The notes under the pieces: model-generated
The model's input: the letters and a program-made list of their open reading frames with translations, nothing else
Database searches by the model: none
Told to the model about the DNA's origin: nothing
NCBI RefSeq assembly: GCF_000426705.1
Contig: NZ_KE384554.1
Location: 447,480 to 511,479 of the forward strand
Source of the DNA: Spirochaeta cellobiosiphila DSM 17781
GTDB taxonomy: Bacteria > Spirochaetota > Spirochaetia > DSM-17781
DNA length: 64,000 bases
Direction: 5' to 3'
Translations under genes and position numbers: made by a program
Part shown: one piece after another, positions 52,742 to 62,126 of the stretch
How positions within the stretch are numbered: the stretch's first letter is position 1
Layout: the number at the start of each line of letters is the position of its first letter

Positions 52742-53998
52742 TTAGGATTCATAAATAATATCGTCTTCTTCATTTTCAATGACTATTGATTTCAAAGTTT
52801 TGGATTTAAATACAAAAGCCAAGCATAAAAGAATAATAAAAATGATTGAACCAACTGCTAGTAATGAAAAATCATGATCAATTAATTTTGAATAAAAATA
52901 TAAATATATAGGATTTAAACAAAGTATAAAAATATCCAACAATGATAAAACTGCAGGACGATTAGGTGATGGTATAAGCTTCATCAAATATCCATGAAAC
53001 GGCTGAGTAAAAGTATCTGAAAAATAAAATATGAATATAGCCAAAATAGGAAGTCTTAAGGGAAAGCATTTTAATCCAGATAAACCTACAAAAGATATAG
53101 CTAATCCAATTAGTGCGATTTTATAGGACTTAGAAATATGTTTACGAAAAAAACTTATACTAAGTAGTAAAGAAGCACTCAAAAGTTGTCCTAATATTGC
53201 CACAATCTGAATCAAGGAATAAGATAATCCGAACTCATATCCGATTGAATTCGAAGCTGTAAATATAAATAAATCAATAACAGTAGAAGGAATATTTAGA
53301 ATCAATAATAATAAAGAAAATAGTTTAATAAATGGCGTTTTCCAAATTATTTTAAACCCTTCTTTATATATTGTAATGAAATCTGAAAAAAACTTTTTTT
53401 TCTTAGATTGAGTTGTATAGAAGTTATATTCTATTGTAAAAATTAGAATAGATGAAAATAAAAAAGAGAATGAATCTATAATTAATACTGATTTTAAAGG
53501 TAATAATAAATGCATGATTCCGTAACATAATATTCCAATTATCTTGATGGACTTTATTGAAATATTGATAATTGATTCACCTTTTATTAGTTGTTCAGAG
53601 GTTAATATATCTGCAGTAACACAATTTTCAGATAATGAGTATAGAGAGTCAAAAACTGATGTTATAATTAGCGAGATATAAATCATTAATTCAAAATTGC
53701 CTGCATTAATGAAAAGAGCTAAAAGTATAAGAACTGTAAAACGTGCTAGATCAGAAAAAATCATTAAATATTTTCTGTTAACTTTTGTTGCGATATATCC
53801 AAATAATAGATTACTAAGAACACTTCCTATTTCTTTAGAAATGAATCCATAAGCTACAGATAAAACACTATCTGTTTTTAAGTAAATACCAGTTAAAATT
53901 GTAGTTGTAAATAAAATATCACCAAAATAAGAAATGACATTAGCAGACCATAGTTTCCAGAAATTACTCGGTAATTTAATTATATTATTATTTTTCAA
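52742..53998 (-). CDS. MFS-type exporter (MFS_3/MefA-like)
   Basis: 418-residue, 12-helix major facilitator protein. The N-terminus NFWKLWSANVISYFGDILFT is typical of the macrolide-efflux-like MFS_3 group, and FGYIATKVNRKYLMIFSDLA is motif A in its diverged form. Codon use is much more AT-rich than in the first 46 kb. It stands seven bases after a truncated radical SAM/SPASM gene on the same strand, so it probably exported the peptide product of that enzyme; such MFS partners are known in RiPP clusters. Ends in an acidic tail ENEEDDIIYES. Confidence 0.82.
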   Translation of the reverse strand: MKNNNIIKLPSNFWKLWSANVISYFGDILFTTTILTGIYLKTDSVLSVAYGFISKEIGSVLSNLLFGYIATKVNRKYLMIFSDLARFTVLILLALFINAGNFELMIYISLIITSVFDSLYSLSENCVTADILTSEQLIKGESIINISIKSIKIIGILCYGIMHLLLPLKSVLIIDSFSFLFSSILIFTIEYNFYTTQSKKKKFFSDFITIYKEGFKIIWKTPFIKLFSLLLLILNIPSTVIDLFIFTASNSIGYEFGLSYSLIQIVAILGQLLSASLLLSISFFRKHISKSYKIALIGLAISFVGLSGLKCFPLRLPILAIFIFYFSDTFTQPFHGYLMKLIPSPNRPAVLSLLDIFILCLNPIYLYFYSKLIDHDFSLLAVGSIIFIILLCLAFVFKSKTLKSIVIENEEDDIIYES

Positions 53999-54005
53999 TT
54001 ATTTC

Positions 54006-54350
54006 CTACTCTATATCATGAAGAATTTGCTCAAATATTCCATTTATGAATTTTTTATTACTTTCACAAAAGTAATGTCGATCAGTTACTAATTTGTTAT
54101 TCCAAAGATTATCAGCTTTACAACCTCCTAAACAGACAAATTTAAGTTGACAATTATTACATTCACTCTTTGTTATTATATTTGCTTTAGTAAATTCGTC
54201 TTTCTTGGATTTTAGCATAATAGTTTTCAATTCATCATCAAGGATATTTCCCAGTTTTGAATCATTTCTTACACTATTTACACATGGACAAACTGAACCA
54301 TCAGGCTGTATGCAAATTGAGTTTAATCCCCCTCCACAGGTAGTGTCCAC
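54006..54350 (-). pseudogene. Radical SAM/SPASM maturase, C-terminal fragment
   Basis: About 114 residues (extending open to about 54385) form a SPASM domain that binds two auxiliary 4Fe-4S clusters: CGGGLNSICIQPDGSVCPCV, LGNI, then SECNNCQLKFVCLGGCKADN and a final CESN. The radical SAM core with its CxxxCxxC is missing; an IS3-family relic ends right at the break. SPASM proteins modify ribosomal peptides, so this is the stump of a RiPP maturase, next to its likely exporter. No precursor peptide gene was found. Confidence 0.8.
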
Positions 54351-54385
54351 TGAATCATTTCCATAGAGTGGTATGGGAACCCCAG

Positions 54386-55363
54386 TTAAGAAACTTTTTC
54401 CACGAAAATAGATTTCCTAAATTCAACAGGTGTCATGTAGTTTAATGATCCAGGAAATCTCATATTATTGTACCAATTTACATAGTCCATATGTTTAGTA
54501 CGTAACTCCCATAAGTCATCAGACCTTTCATTATGTATAAACTCAGCTTTAATGACCTTGAAGGTAGCTTCCGCAACAGCATTGTCATAAGGAGATCCTT
54601 TTCAACTTAGAGATCTGTCGACACTGAAAGTCTTTAATAAATCATCAATAGCTTTATTCTTAAACTCACGACCTCTATCAGAATGAAATATCTGGATTTT
54701 GTCTATTGGATGATTTATAGTAGCAAATGCTTTTAATACTGGTTTGGTATCTTTATTCTCTCCACAAGAATAACCAATAATTTCTCTATCAAAGTTTCTA
54801 TTTACGATATTCTGCACCTTTCACTATTAACATCCGAAGAGGGCTTTTTGTACTTCTTGATAGTATAATTGGACACTAGGGAGTACTTTTTCATTATTCC
54901 AGCTATTCTTCTTCTAGATACTTGTAATTCCCTCCTTCCTAATCCTTCCTTTATTTTTCTGGTTCAATAAGCTTTTCTGCTAGAGTTAAATATCTCAATA
55001 ATAAGATCCTCTAGCTCACTGTAAGCAGCCTTTGGACTAACTTTTCTATATGTTTAATAGCTTACACATGACCGCTGATGCTGTACTTATGTGCATTATC
55101 TTTAATTATTTGCGATTGCTTTAAAATATCAACTTCCATCTTTAAGTGAGCATTCTCTTGTTTAAGCCTAATCAACTCATTGTCTTCATCACTACGATTG
55201 TCTTTAGCCTTGAAAGAGCCAGTTGTCTTGATTTCTTCTACCCACTCTTACTTATCGAAGATCTAGCGACATTATGCTCAGTTACAATTTCTGTTGGTCT
55301 TTTACCATTAGTTATTAGTTCTACTATCTGTTTCTTGAACTCGTCTGTATATCTTTTTGACAT
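54386..55363 (-). mobile_element. IS3-family (IS150-like) insertion sequence relic, orfA and orfB broken
   Basis: orfA from ATG 55363: MSKRYTDEFKKQIVELITNG, RSSISK, then a frameshift, WVEEIKTTGSFKAKDN and ENAHLKMEVDILKQ. orfB later: REIIGYSCGENKDTKPVLKA, FHSDRGREFKNKAIDDLLK, SLS, a TGA, then KGSPYDNAVAEATFKVIKAE and NWYNNMRFPGSLNYMTPVEF to a TAA. The DDE residues around HSDRG-EF and the YN--R-H-SL-Y-TP-EF tail mark IS3. Several stops and shifts show it is inactive. Possible ends are GTTTTTTCTCGGACA near 55396 and ACTTTTTCCACGAAA near 54393. Confidence 0.85.
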
Positions 55364-55427
55364 AATTACTCCTAAAATATTATACATAATCATGTCCGAG
55401 AAAAAACTGTTCCTAAAAGTGTAGCCG

Positions 55428-55653
55428 ATCTACACCATCCTTTAAAATCAACTGTCCAAACATCCTTAGGACCAGTTATCTCGTAGTTGTTATTTATGTG
55501 ATATTCATTAAAGACACCTCGCCGCTTTCGTTCTATGACAAAGCCAGAGTTTTTCAAAACTCTTTTTACACTACTTAAAGAGACGACTTATTTACCGTGT
55601 CTTAAATAGAGAGAATGAATCTTCTTTGGACCCCAAAGACATATTTTTAAGAA
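55428..55653 (-). pseudogene. IS481-type transposase fragment
   Basis: Minus strand reads LWGPKKIHSLYLRHGK, a stop, VVSLSSVKRVLKNSGFVIER and KRRGVF, then GPKDVWTVDFKGWCRSA. WGPKKI, a short HTH-like linker and DVWTVDFKGW form the N-terminal part of IS481/IS3-like integrase domains. The downstream catalytic part is lost where the IS3 relic begins. Confidence 0.7.
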
Positions 55654-55816
55654 TGAGTAAACAATATAAGTGCACCCCTGACTCCAATGCTTTCAGTGAC
55701 CAGAGTCAGGTTAATGCTATTCTATTGTACGGATAGTTCAGTTCGCAATCAGGACTCCAGGGAAGAAGACAGAAGTATAAGTTTAAATCCTTTCTTTTTC
55801 AGGGATATCGTCCTGG

Positions 55817-56290
55817 CTAATGTGGTTGATCGAAAGCCTCGGGTGTACAAGTTGAGCTATTATGTTTTTCCTCAAGTCTATTTTCGAAGTCCTGTGCTAG
55901 GTCTTCAACACTAATATGAGAAAATTGCTCAAAAAGACGAGCTTCAGCTTCCTTAAGTGAAGAATCAATTTGAGCATCTACAGCTTTTTCAACTAAACAT
56001 TCTGAAGGCTCAGCATTAGAACCTATGTTGAAGAGAGGAGGTGCCCCAACGGCCTGATAAACATCATACAAAGAGATTTCAGTAAGAGGTTGTGTAAGCT
56101 TCCACCCTCCCCCATGTCCTTTCTCAGATGCAACAATTCCTCTTTGGCGTAAACCTCCCATCAACCGTCGAACGACAACTGGGTTTGTGGAAATCATTTT
56201 AGAGATCTGCTCTGAAGTCACCGTCTCCACATGGCGATCCATGTGGATCAAAACATGGAGCATACGAGACATACGAATGTCGCGACGCAT
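55817..56290 (-). CDS. Rrf2 family regulator
   Basis: 157 residues with a winged helix at the N-terminus (SRMLHVLIHMDRHVETVTSE, ISTNPVVVRRLMGGLRQRGI, VASEKGHGGGWKL) and PLTEISLYDVYQAVG. The single Cys (ECLVEK) in place of the CX5CX6C triad means it does not carry an iron-sulfur cluster; it belongs to the YwnA-like group. ATG 56290 has AAAGGA at eight bases. Divergent from an old-yellow-enzyme gene, with a perfect dyad between, so likely its repressor. Confidence 0.9.
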   Translation of the reverse strand: MRRDIRMSRMLHVLIHMDRHVETVTSEQISKMISTNPVVVRRLMGGLRQRGIVASEKGHGGGWKLTQPLTEISLYDVYQAVGAPPLFNIGSNAEPSECLVEKAVDAQIDSSLKEAEARLFEQFSHISVEDLAQDFENRLEEKHNSSTCTPEAFDQPH

Positions 56291-56346
56291 ATATAGTTTC
56301 CTTTAGTGTAATAATTAATAAATTTTAATATACAACATATAAATTA

Positions 56347-56362
56347 TATTGTCTTGACAATA
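56347..56362. promoter_or_regulatory. Candidate Rrf2 operator
   Basis: TATTGTC-TT-GACAATA, a perfect 7-bp-arm dyad in the divergent Rrf2/oxidoreductase region. It contains TTGACA (56354-56359), a possible -35 box of the plus-strand gene, so binding would block transcription. Confidence 0.55.
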
Positions 56363-56418
56363 CATATTAAGTCTCGTAACTTATGAAGTATCATGAAATG
56401 ATTAAGAGGTTTAATACT

Positions 56419-57504
56419 ATGAATGATAAACATAATGACGATAAACTTTTCAGCCCACTTGAGTTAAAGCGAGGGCCTCAGATTCGCAATCGATTCGTCT
56501 TTGCTCCAATGACGAATACTCTAAGTTTTACAGATGGAACTCTATCAGAGGAAGAATTTAACTGGCTGACAATGCGAGCCAAAGGTCTATTCGGTCTTGT
56601 AACGACCTGTGCTAGCCACATTTCAGCCACCGGCAAAGCCTTTGCCGGTCAGTTAGGCTGTTTCGATGATCAACATATTCCAAGCCTCGAACGTTTAGCC
56701 TCAGGGTTAAAATCACATGGAGCGGTTTCTTCTTTACAACTTCAACATCGTGGTATTCGTTCACTAATAAAGGGTGATGATCTCGTTGGGCCTTCAGCAG
56801 ATGCAGAAACGGGAGCTAGAGCTCTAAGGGATTCAGAAATTGAAACTATAATTGAAGAATTTGCCACAGCCGCTCATCGTGCTGATCTTGCTGGCTTTGA
56901 TGGTGTACAAATTCACGGAGGGCATGGCTACCTCATTGCTCAATTTCTTTCTCCAGAATTAAATAGACGTACCGATCGTTGGGGGGGATCACCTAAAAAT
57001 AGAGCCAGGTTTCTTTTTGAAATACTTCACCGTATCCGTGCTATGTGCAGGGAGGATTTCCAGATTGGAGTACGAATTTCAACAGAGCGATTTGGGTTGC
57101 TATTGGGGGACATGATTAACTTGGCTGCCCAACTCTTCTTAGATGGTGATATGGATTATCTAGATCTTTCATTATGGGAGATTACCAAGGAACCAGAAGA
57201 CTCTACCTATAAAGGGAGGACTTTGATGTCTCTTTTCACAGAACTGGATAGGGGAAATTGTGCACTCGGTGTAGCAGGAGGGATCATGTCCGCAGCCAGA
57301 GCTGAATGGGCTCTTTCGGAAGGCGTGGACTATGTAACTATTGGTAAGGCGGGAATCTTAGCCCATGACTTCCCTCAACGCATTAAGAATGACCCTTTTT
57401 ATCTTTCACCTTACCTACCTATCTCAGAAGAGGATTTACGAAAAGAAGGTGTAGGAGATGCTTTCATTGATTACCTAAGAGGGCAGCGGAACTTTATAAA
57501 GTGA
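56419..57504 (+). CDS. Old yellow enzyme family NADH:flavin oxidoreductase
   Basis: About 361-residue FMN TIM-barrel: LFSPLELKRGPQIRNRFVFA, PMTN at the N-terminus, LQLQHRGIRS near residue 105, then the hallmark FDGVQIHGGHGYLIAQFLSP followed by NRRTDRWGGSPKNRARF, and GVAGGIMSAARAEWALSEG near the C-terminus for phosphate binding. The HGxHGYLxxQFxSPxxNxRxDxWGGS block is unmistakable. It reduces activated C=C bonds or related substrates. ATG 56419 has AAGAGG upstream; an earlier ATG 56383 lies too close to the promoter. Divergent from its probable Rrf2 regulator. Confidence 0.92.
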   Translation: MNDKHNDDKLFSPLELKRGPQIRNRFVFAPMTNTLSFTDGTLSEEEFNWLTMRAKGLFGLVTTCASHISATGKAFAGQLGCFDDQHIPSLERLASGLKSHGAVSSLQLQHRGIRSLIKGDDLVGPSADAETGARALRDSEIETIIEEFATAAHRADLAGFDGVQIHGGHGYLIAQFLSPELNRRTDRWGGSPKNRARFLFEILHRIRAMCREDFQIGVRISTERFGLLLGDMINLAAQLFLDGDMDYLDLSLWEITKEPEDSTYKGRTLMSLFTELDRGNCALGVAGGIMSAARAEWALSEGVDYVTIGKAGILAHDFPQRIKNDPFYLSPYLPISEEDLRKEGVGDAFIDYLRGQRNFIK

Positions 57505-57747
57505 TAAGAATGTCACCCTCAAGTGACTAGAAAGCGTTTGGAATTCATTAAGGGAACACCTTTGATGACTGCATTAAGAATATTACTGAATATTTTCACA
57601 TCCATCTGGATCTCAATAAAAGACACCCTATTTACAGAGAAGTAGTTCGTTTAAATGGAAACTGATCTGTCTCTGTATACCTCGAGTTTTACACAATTAT
57701 TGACCCAAATAGTGAAAACCTTTGGATTGGAGAGGAATTTTTAATAT

Positions 57748-59112
57748 ATGACTAAGTTTAATGAATTAGAAAATGAAAAAATAGGTACCCTCTTACTTAA
57801 TTATTCAATCCCGGCAATTTTGGGCTTATTAGTAAATGTACTATATATGATTGTTGACCGCATTTTTGTTAGTAACATACCCGATGTAGGCCTACTCAAT
57901 TTAACTGCTATTGGTCAAACAGCACCAATAACGACTTTAATATTAGCAATATCTGCTCTTATCGGCTTTGGTATTGGTACAAATGTCTCAATCTTTTTAG
58001 GAAAACAACAAGTAAAGAACGCAGAAATGGCTATTGGAAATGCAATATCCTATAGCGTTATCATATATGTGGTCTTAGTGCCGTTATTTTTCCTTTCTCA
58101 TAAACAGATATTTGAAATTCTAGGTATTGTTGGAGAGACTAAAGAATTTGCTTCCGCTTATATTGATATAATTGTAATGGGAATATTGTTCAATATATTA
58201 AGCTTTATATTTCCCATCCTCATACGAGCGGATGGGAGTCCTAAGTTTGCAGCGTCACTTACGATAATCGCCTGTGTTTTAAATATTATTTTAGACGCAA
58301 TAGCAATTTTCATCTTTAATATGGGAATACTAGGAGCGGCTCTTTCAACTGTCATATCCCAATTGTTATCAAGTTTAATAGGATTCTTATACTTTTTTAA
58401 ATTTCACTCAAACTTAAAACTCAAACGAGATTCCTTCATACCAGATACAAAAATATTAAAATCAATGATAATAATAGGTCTCATCCCATTTGCAAACCAA
58501 TTATCTTTTAGTATTGCCCAGTTAATAGGTAATTACTCTCTCCTTTTATATGGGGGAGAATTGTCAATCGGAGCAATGACTGTGATACGATCTATCGTTC
58601 AATTGTTTATGATAATCGTATTTGGAATAGGACAAGGATTTCAACCAATTGTCGGATATAATTTTGCTAAGAAAAATTATGCTCGTTCCTTTGACATCTT
58701 GAAGTTGTCAATATTATGGTCATTAATTGTGCTAATCATTGGTGAATTAATTATACATATATATACTAAACAGATAATTCTGCTTTTTATTAAGGATGAA
58801 AACATCAGCAATATGGCCGTACATGGGATTAGGAAATATACTTTATTTTTACCCTTTGAAGCTATTATAGCTATTACAGCTAGCTTCATGATGGTAACGA
58901 AACGTATAAAATCTTCACTAATACTTAATATATCCTATCAACTATTGTTATCTGCTTCGATTATTTATACTTTGCCATTACTAATTGGTTTTAACGGGTT
59001 ATGGTACTCTCAACCAATGATAGATATCTTTGCAAGTGTTATTGCAAGTATGCTTTTTATTAAGGAGTACAAAGAATTATTACATAATAAAATAATAAAA
59101 CTACCAATGTAG
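57748..59112 (+). CDS. MATE family efflux transporter
   Basis: 454-residue MATE protein, 12 helices: LLLNYSIPAILGLLVNVLYM, VDRIFVSNIPDVGLL, GIGTNVSIFLGKQQVKNAEM, and the second half GIGQGFQPIVGYNFAKKNYA. This is the MepA/DinF-type pattern (NVLYMIVDRIFVG), different from the MATE at 32716. RBS GAGAGGA precedes ATG 57748. No regulator is adjacent; the 243 bases before it carry only a short coding-like remnant. Confidence 0.93.
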   Translation: MTKFNELENEKIGTLLLNYSIPAILGLLVNVLYMIVDRIFVSNIPDVGLLNLTAIGQTAPITTLILAISALIGFGIGTNVSIFLGKQQVKNAEMAIGNAISYSVIIYVVLVPLFFLSHKQIFEILGIVGETKEFASAYIDIIVMGILFNILSFIFPILIRADGSPKFAASLTIIACVLNIILDAIAIFIFNMGILGAALSTVISQLLSSLIGFLYFFKFHSNLKLKRDSFIPDTKILKSMIIIGLIPFANQLSFSIAQLIGNYSLLLYGGELSIGAMTVIRSIVQLFMIIVFGIGQGFQPIVGYNFAKKNYARSFDILKLSILWSLIVLIIGELIIHIYTKQIILLFIKDENISNMAVHGIRKYTLFLPFEAIIAITASFMMVTKRIKSSLILNISYQLLLSASIIYTLPLLIGFNGLWYSQPMIDIFASVIASMLFIKEYKELLHNKIIKLPM

Positions 59113-59213
59113 GGAAAAGGAGAATGGGTAGGCTCTTTCAGTATATCTGCTCTTAGAATACATTCTTCTGTCATAACAATCTCACAATTCTAGGAAGTAA
59201 TATGTCTTTTTAC

Positions 59214-59253
59214 TTTCACTAATTATAATTCATATGCTTTATAATTAGTGAAA
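59214..59253. repeat. 15-bp perfect inverted repeat
   Basis: TTTCACTAATTATAA / TTATAATTAGTGAAA with a ten-base loop, overlapping the 3' end of the minus-strand relic at 59223. No U tract on either strand, so not a standard intrinsic terminator. Confidence 0.6.
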
Positions 59254-59590
59254 TCGAATTTTAAGAGTACTTCTTTTATTTTTTTTATTAACTGAACATC
59301 AGTACCATTACAGCTTATTTTTGCTGTTACACCATCACCATGAATGCTTATTTCGTCTAATACTTTATCAGAATAATTATTGTCAAAAGTTGAATCTTCA
59401 ATATAGAGGAATACCCTTGCCTTGGGGGCACTTATTAACTCTGAACATTTAATAATAATCAGTTCATATGTGTCACTACTCTATACTCATTACCTATTGC
59501 ATCAGATATTGGCTTACTCAAATTGCTTTCTAATGACCATGTTAATAGTGCAAAATCACTGGGAACCCATGCATAAAGGCAGAAACTACG
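59223..59590 (-). pseudogene. Frameshifted gene of unknown function
   Basis: The minus strand reads LYAWVPSDFALLTWSLESNL and SKPISDAIGNEYRVVTHMN, then one frame over ELIIIKCSELISAPKARVFL, YIEDSTFDNNYSD and GDGVTAKISCNGTDVQLIKK to a stop. The pieces join smoothly at 59455-59470. A mixed alpha/beta small protein, not recognised. Confidence 0.5.
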
Positions 59591-59714
59591 ACAAAGATTT
59601 GGTCAGTTTCAACGATTTGTTAAATACCGAGTTTATTTTAATCTATCTTCTGAGCTTGAAATTAACATTTGTTACAGTATATCCCTTTATATACTTTCTA
59701 CTGTTATAGAGCGT

Positions 59715-59885
59715 TCATCCTTCTGGTTTCATTTTCCCAAGTTGTATAATTTTTTCAATTATTCTTATTTTTACTGCACTCCATACACTATTGGTTTTCC
59801 TAGGTGTAAATCTAATTTTATATCGACTATCATCAATACTTTCTCTTATACCATCTATCCATCCAAAACAGAGTGTGACCAGTCA
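59715..59885 (-). pseudogene. YdeI/OmpD-associated family fragment
   Basis: 57 codons on the minus strand: VTLCFGWIDGIRESIDDSRY, KIRFTPRKTNSVWSAVKIRI, IEKIIQLGKMKPEG, then a stop. LCFGWIDG-----DD--Y--RFTPRK--S-WS----------G-M-P-G is the YdeI-like signature. The N-terminal DUF1905-like start and the C-terminal helical pair are missing. Confidence 0.7.
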
Positions 59886-59957
59886 ATAATATCAGTCATC
59901 TAATTACCCTTATTCACTTATAAATCCCCCGAAGTAAGCTTCAGGGTATTTGTCCAA

Positions 59958-60887
59958 TTATTTTAGCCAATCTACTATAATTTTATTGATTTCTTCAGGT
60001 TTTTCCTCCATTATCCAGTGGCCACAATCTAATGTAATGATATCTACATTAGGAACAAAATCAGACAGTTTTTCAAACTTTGGGATAACATCCCTTTCCC
60101 CATAAATCATAAGTGATGGTGGTTTAATTATAGGATCGACGTCTTTTAAAATAGTCCAGTTCCTATCCAGATTCCTATACCAATTAATACTCCCAGTAAA
60201 ACCTGAAGCCTTAAATGCAGATGTGAAAACCTCTAAATCTTTTTTGGATAAAACAGGTTCGCCAGTTGATTCTTTTTTAAGGGCCAGGTTTATTAGAGCC
60301 ATTCCAGGTTCAGGCTCTTTTATAGGTTCATTTTTTCTATACAGATTATTTAAAAACTGCTCAGTATTTTCGTCAAACACAGCATCGGCAACACCAGGTT
60401 TTTTGTTAAAATGAACAAAATAATAATCTTCACCTAAATACTTTTCCATAAATGCAATCCATGGAATATCACCTCTTACCTGATAAGGTATACTTAAGTT
60501 AATAATCTTTTTTACTCTTTGTGGGTGTAATAGGGTTAACCACCAAACAACCATAGCGCCCCAATCGTGACCAACAAATATAGCATCTGAATACCCATAA
60601 TAGTTTAGTAGTTCTACCAGGTCTCCTGATAATTTGTTTATATCATAATCTGTTACTTCAGTGGGGTTTGAAGAGTTTCCATACCCCCTTTGGTTCGGAA
60701 CAATTACATGATATCCAGCCTCAACCAGAACAGGGATTTGGTTCCTCCAGGAATAGGCGTGTTCTGGCCAACCATGACATAAAATTATAGGATTTCCCCT
60801 GTTCTCTCTTCCTGCTTCAAAAACTTCAAGTTTTATTCCATTTACAGGAATCATTTCACCCTTGGGAAAGTTGTTTATACTGTTCAT
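59958..60887 (-). CDS. Alpha/beta hydrolase, epoxide hydrolase-like
   Basis: 309 residues with the oxyanion motif HGWPEHAYSWRNQIPVL near residue 40, nucleophile elbow FVGHDWGAMVVWW (Asp nucleophile, near residue 107), a cap domain in the middle, and the acid/His end CGHWIMEEKPEEI. An Asp nucleophile with HGWP marks the epoxide hydrolase/dehalogenase clade, with Tyr candidates in the cap (GYGNSSNP region and DYYFVHF). AGGAGT (60891-60896 on the plus strand as actcct) precedes the ATG. Divergent from a WYL regulator with a dyad between, the likely control point. Confidence 0.92.
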   Translation of the reverse strand: MNSINNFPKGEMIPVNGIKLEVFEAGRENRGNPIILCHGWPEHAYSWRNQIPVLVEAGYHVIVPNQRGYGNSSNPTEVTDYDINKLSGDLVELLNYYGYSDAIFVGHDWGAMVVWWLTLLHPQRVKKIINLSIPYQVRGDIPWIAFMEKYLGEDYYFVHFNKKPGVADAVFDENTEQFLNNLYRKNEPIKEPEPGMALINLALKKESTGEPVLSKKDLEVFTSAFKASGFTGSINWYRNLDRNWTILKDVDPIIKPPSLMIYGERDVIPKFEKLSDFVPNVDIITLDCGHWIMEEKPEEINKIIVDWLK

Positions 60888-60928
60888 TGCATACTCCTTG
60901 CTTCTTTTATACCTGTAATATAAAGTGC

Positions 60929-60953
60929 ATTTAGGGCAACATACGTCCTAAAT
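60929..60953. promoter_or_regulatory. Candidate operator of the WYL regulator
   Basis: ATTTAGG-N11-CCTAAAT, perfect seven-base arms, in the 83-base divergent region between the hydrolase and WYL genes. Confidence 0.45.
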
Positions 60954-60970
60954 ATAAAGAAAAGGAAAAA

Positions 60971-61945
60971 ATGTATAATCCAACCTTAAGATTATTAACT
61001 TTATTAGAAATTTTAGAATCACATAAATCTATAAGTGGTGACCAATTAGCCAAAAGACTTGAAGTGGATAAAAGAACGATCCGTAGATATATTGTAAATC
61101 TTCAGGAGTTAGGTATTCCGGTATCAGGAGAAAGGGGTCCTTATGGTTCCTACAGTTTACAAAAAGGAAGCAGATTACCACCTCTTATATTTAATGACTC
61201 AGAAGCTAGTGCAATAATTATTGGTTTAATAACCTTGAATCAAATGAATTTCCCTATAGACCATACTTCTGTTGAAGGAGCCATGGCTAAAATAGAACGG
61301 CTTCTACCACAAAATCTGCTAGATTATGTTAATGATTTAAAGGATTTAATCAAAATAGATAATCCACCATATTACTCTAATACACAGATTCCCCATAATG
61401 ATTTTGTATTAATGATGGCTGAAGTTATACAAAGGCGTAAAAGATTACAAATTACCTACTCTACAAAAGATGGAGCTAAAACAGTTCGTAATGTCGATCT
61501 TTATGGAGTGGTTTTAGTAGGAGGAGTATGGTATACCGCAGGTTATTGTCATTTAAGAGAAGAGCTTAGGATTTTTCGTATGGATCGGGTAATTAGTATA
61601 TCTAAAGTTGATGTTGAGTTTATTCGACCAGAAGACTTCGACCTTCTTAATTTTGTTTTACAATCTCTTAAGCCGGTTAAAAAAAGTTTTGAAACAGAAA
61701 TACTATTAAAAACAACCCTGGAAAAGGCAAAAAGATTATTACCCTCAGAAATATACTTATTAGAAGAGACAAGTGATGGAGTGAAGTATTGTCAAACCAC
61801 GTCCAGACTTGATTGGCTTGCATACAGTTTACTGAACATAGACATTCCTTTTGTAATAAAAAAACCTATTGAGCTATATAACATTATTGAAGTTATTTCT
61901 GAAAAATCAGCGAGGATTGTTTCGGAGGCAAAAAGGATCCAATGA
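60971..61945 (+). CDS. WYL/YafY-type transcriptional regulator
   Basis: 324 residues, full length: HTH_11 winged helix (LRLLTLLEILESHKSISGDQ, LAKRLEVDKRTIRRYIVNLQ), a central helical part, the WYL domain (~150-225, RKRLQITYSTKDGAKTVRNV, LYGVVLVGGVWYTAGYCHLR) and a WCX C-terminal extension (about 230-324). Longer than the related protein at 26677. Divergent from the epoxide hydrolase-like gene, which it probably regulates, as WYL proteins often do for neighbouring hydrolases. Confidence 0.93.
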   Translation: MYNPTLRLLTLLEILESHKSISGDQLAKRLEVDKRTIRRYIVNLQELGIPVSGERGPYGSYSLQKGSRLPPLIFNDSEASAIIIGLITLNQMNFPIDHTSVEGAMAKIERLLPQNLLDYVNDLKDLIKIDNPPYYSNTQIPHNDFVLMMAEVIQRRKRLQITYSTKDGAKTVRNVDLYGVVLVGGVWYTAGYCHLREELRIFRMDRVISISKVDVEFIRPEDFDLLNFVLQSLKPVKKSFETEILLKTTLEKAKRLLPSEIYLLEETSDGVKYCQTTSRLDWLAYSLLNIDIPFVIKKPIELYNIIEVISEKSARIVSEAKRIQ

Positions 61946-62126
61946 ATAACACTTAATATAAGCGTGTATTTAACGTCCATTTAACTGGTTTTACAGCTGG
62001 AACGAAGTGGTGGTATTGGCATCTTTCTTCCTCTAAAAGAAAGATGAAGAGAGTAAAATCCAGTTCAAATGTTTGTTAAATCTCCGCACGGTCTCAATAT
62101 GAAGACGATATATGAAGTCTAATATG

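Noticed and set aside
55677..55710. Inverted repeat CCTGACTC / GAGTCAGG
   Set aside because: Eight-base stem with an 18-base loop and no U tract; too weak to call a terminator or an insertion end.
59422..59709. 95-codon plus-strand frame with hydrophobic composition
   Set aside because: It is antisense to a decayed but readable minus-strand gene and has no RBS.
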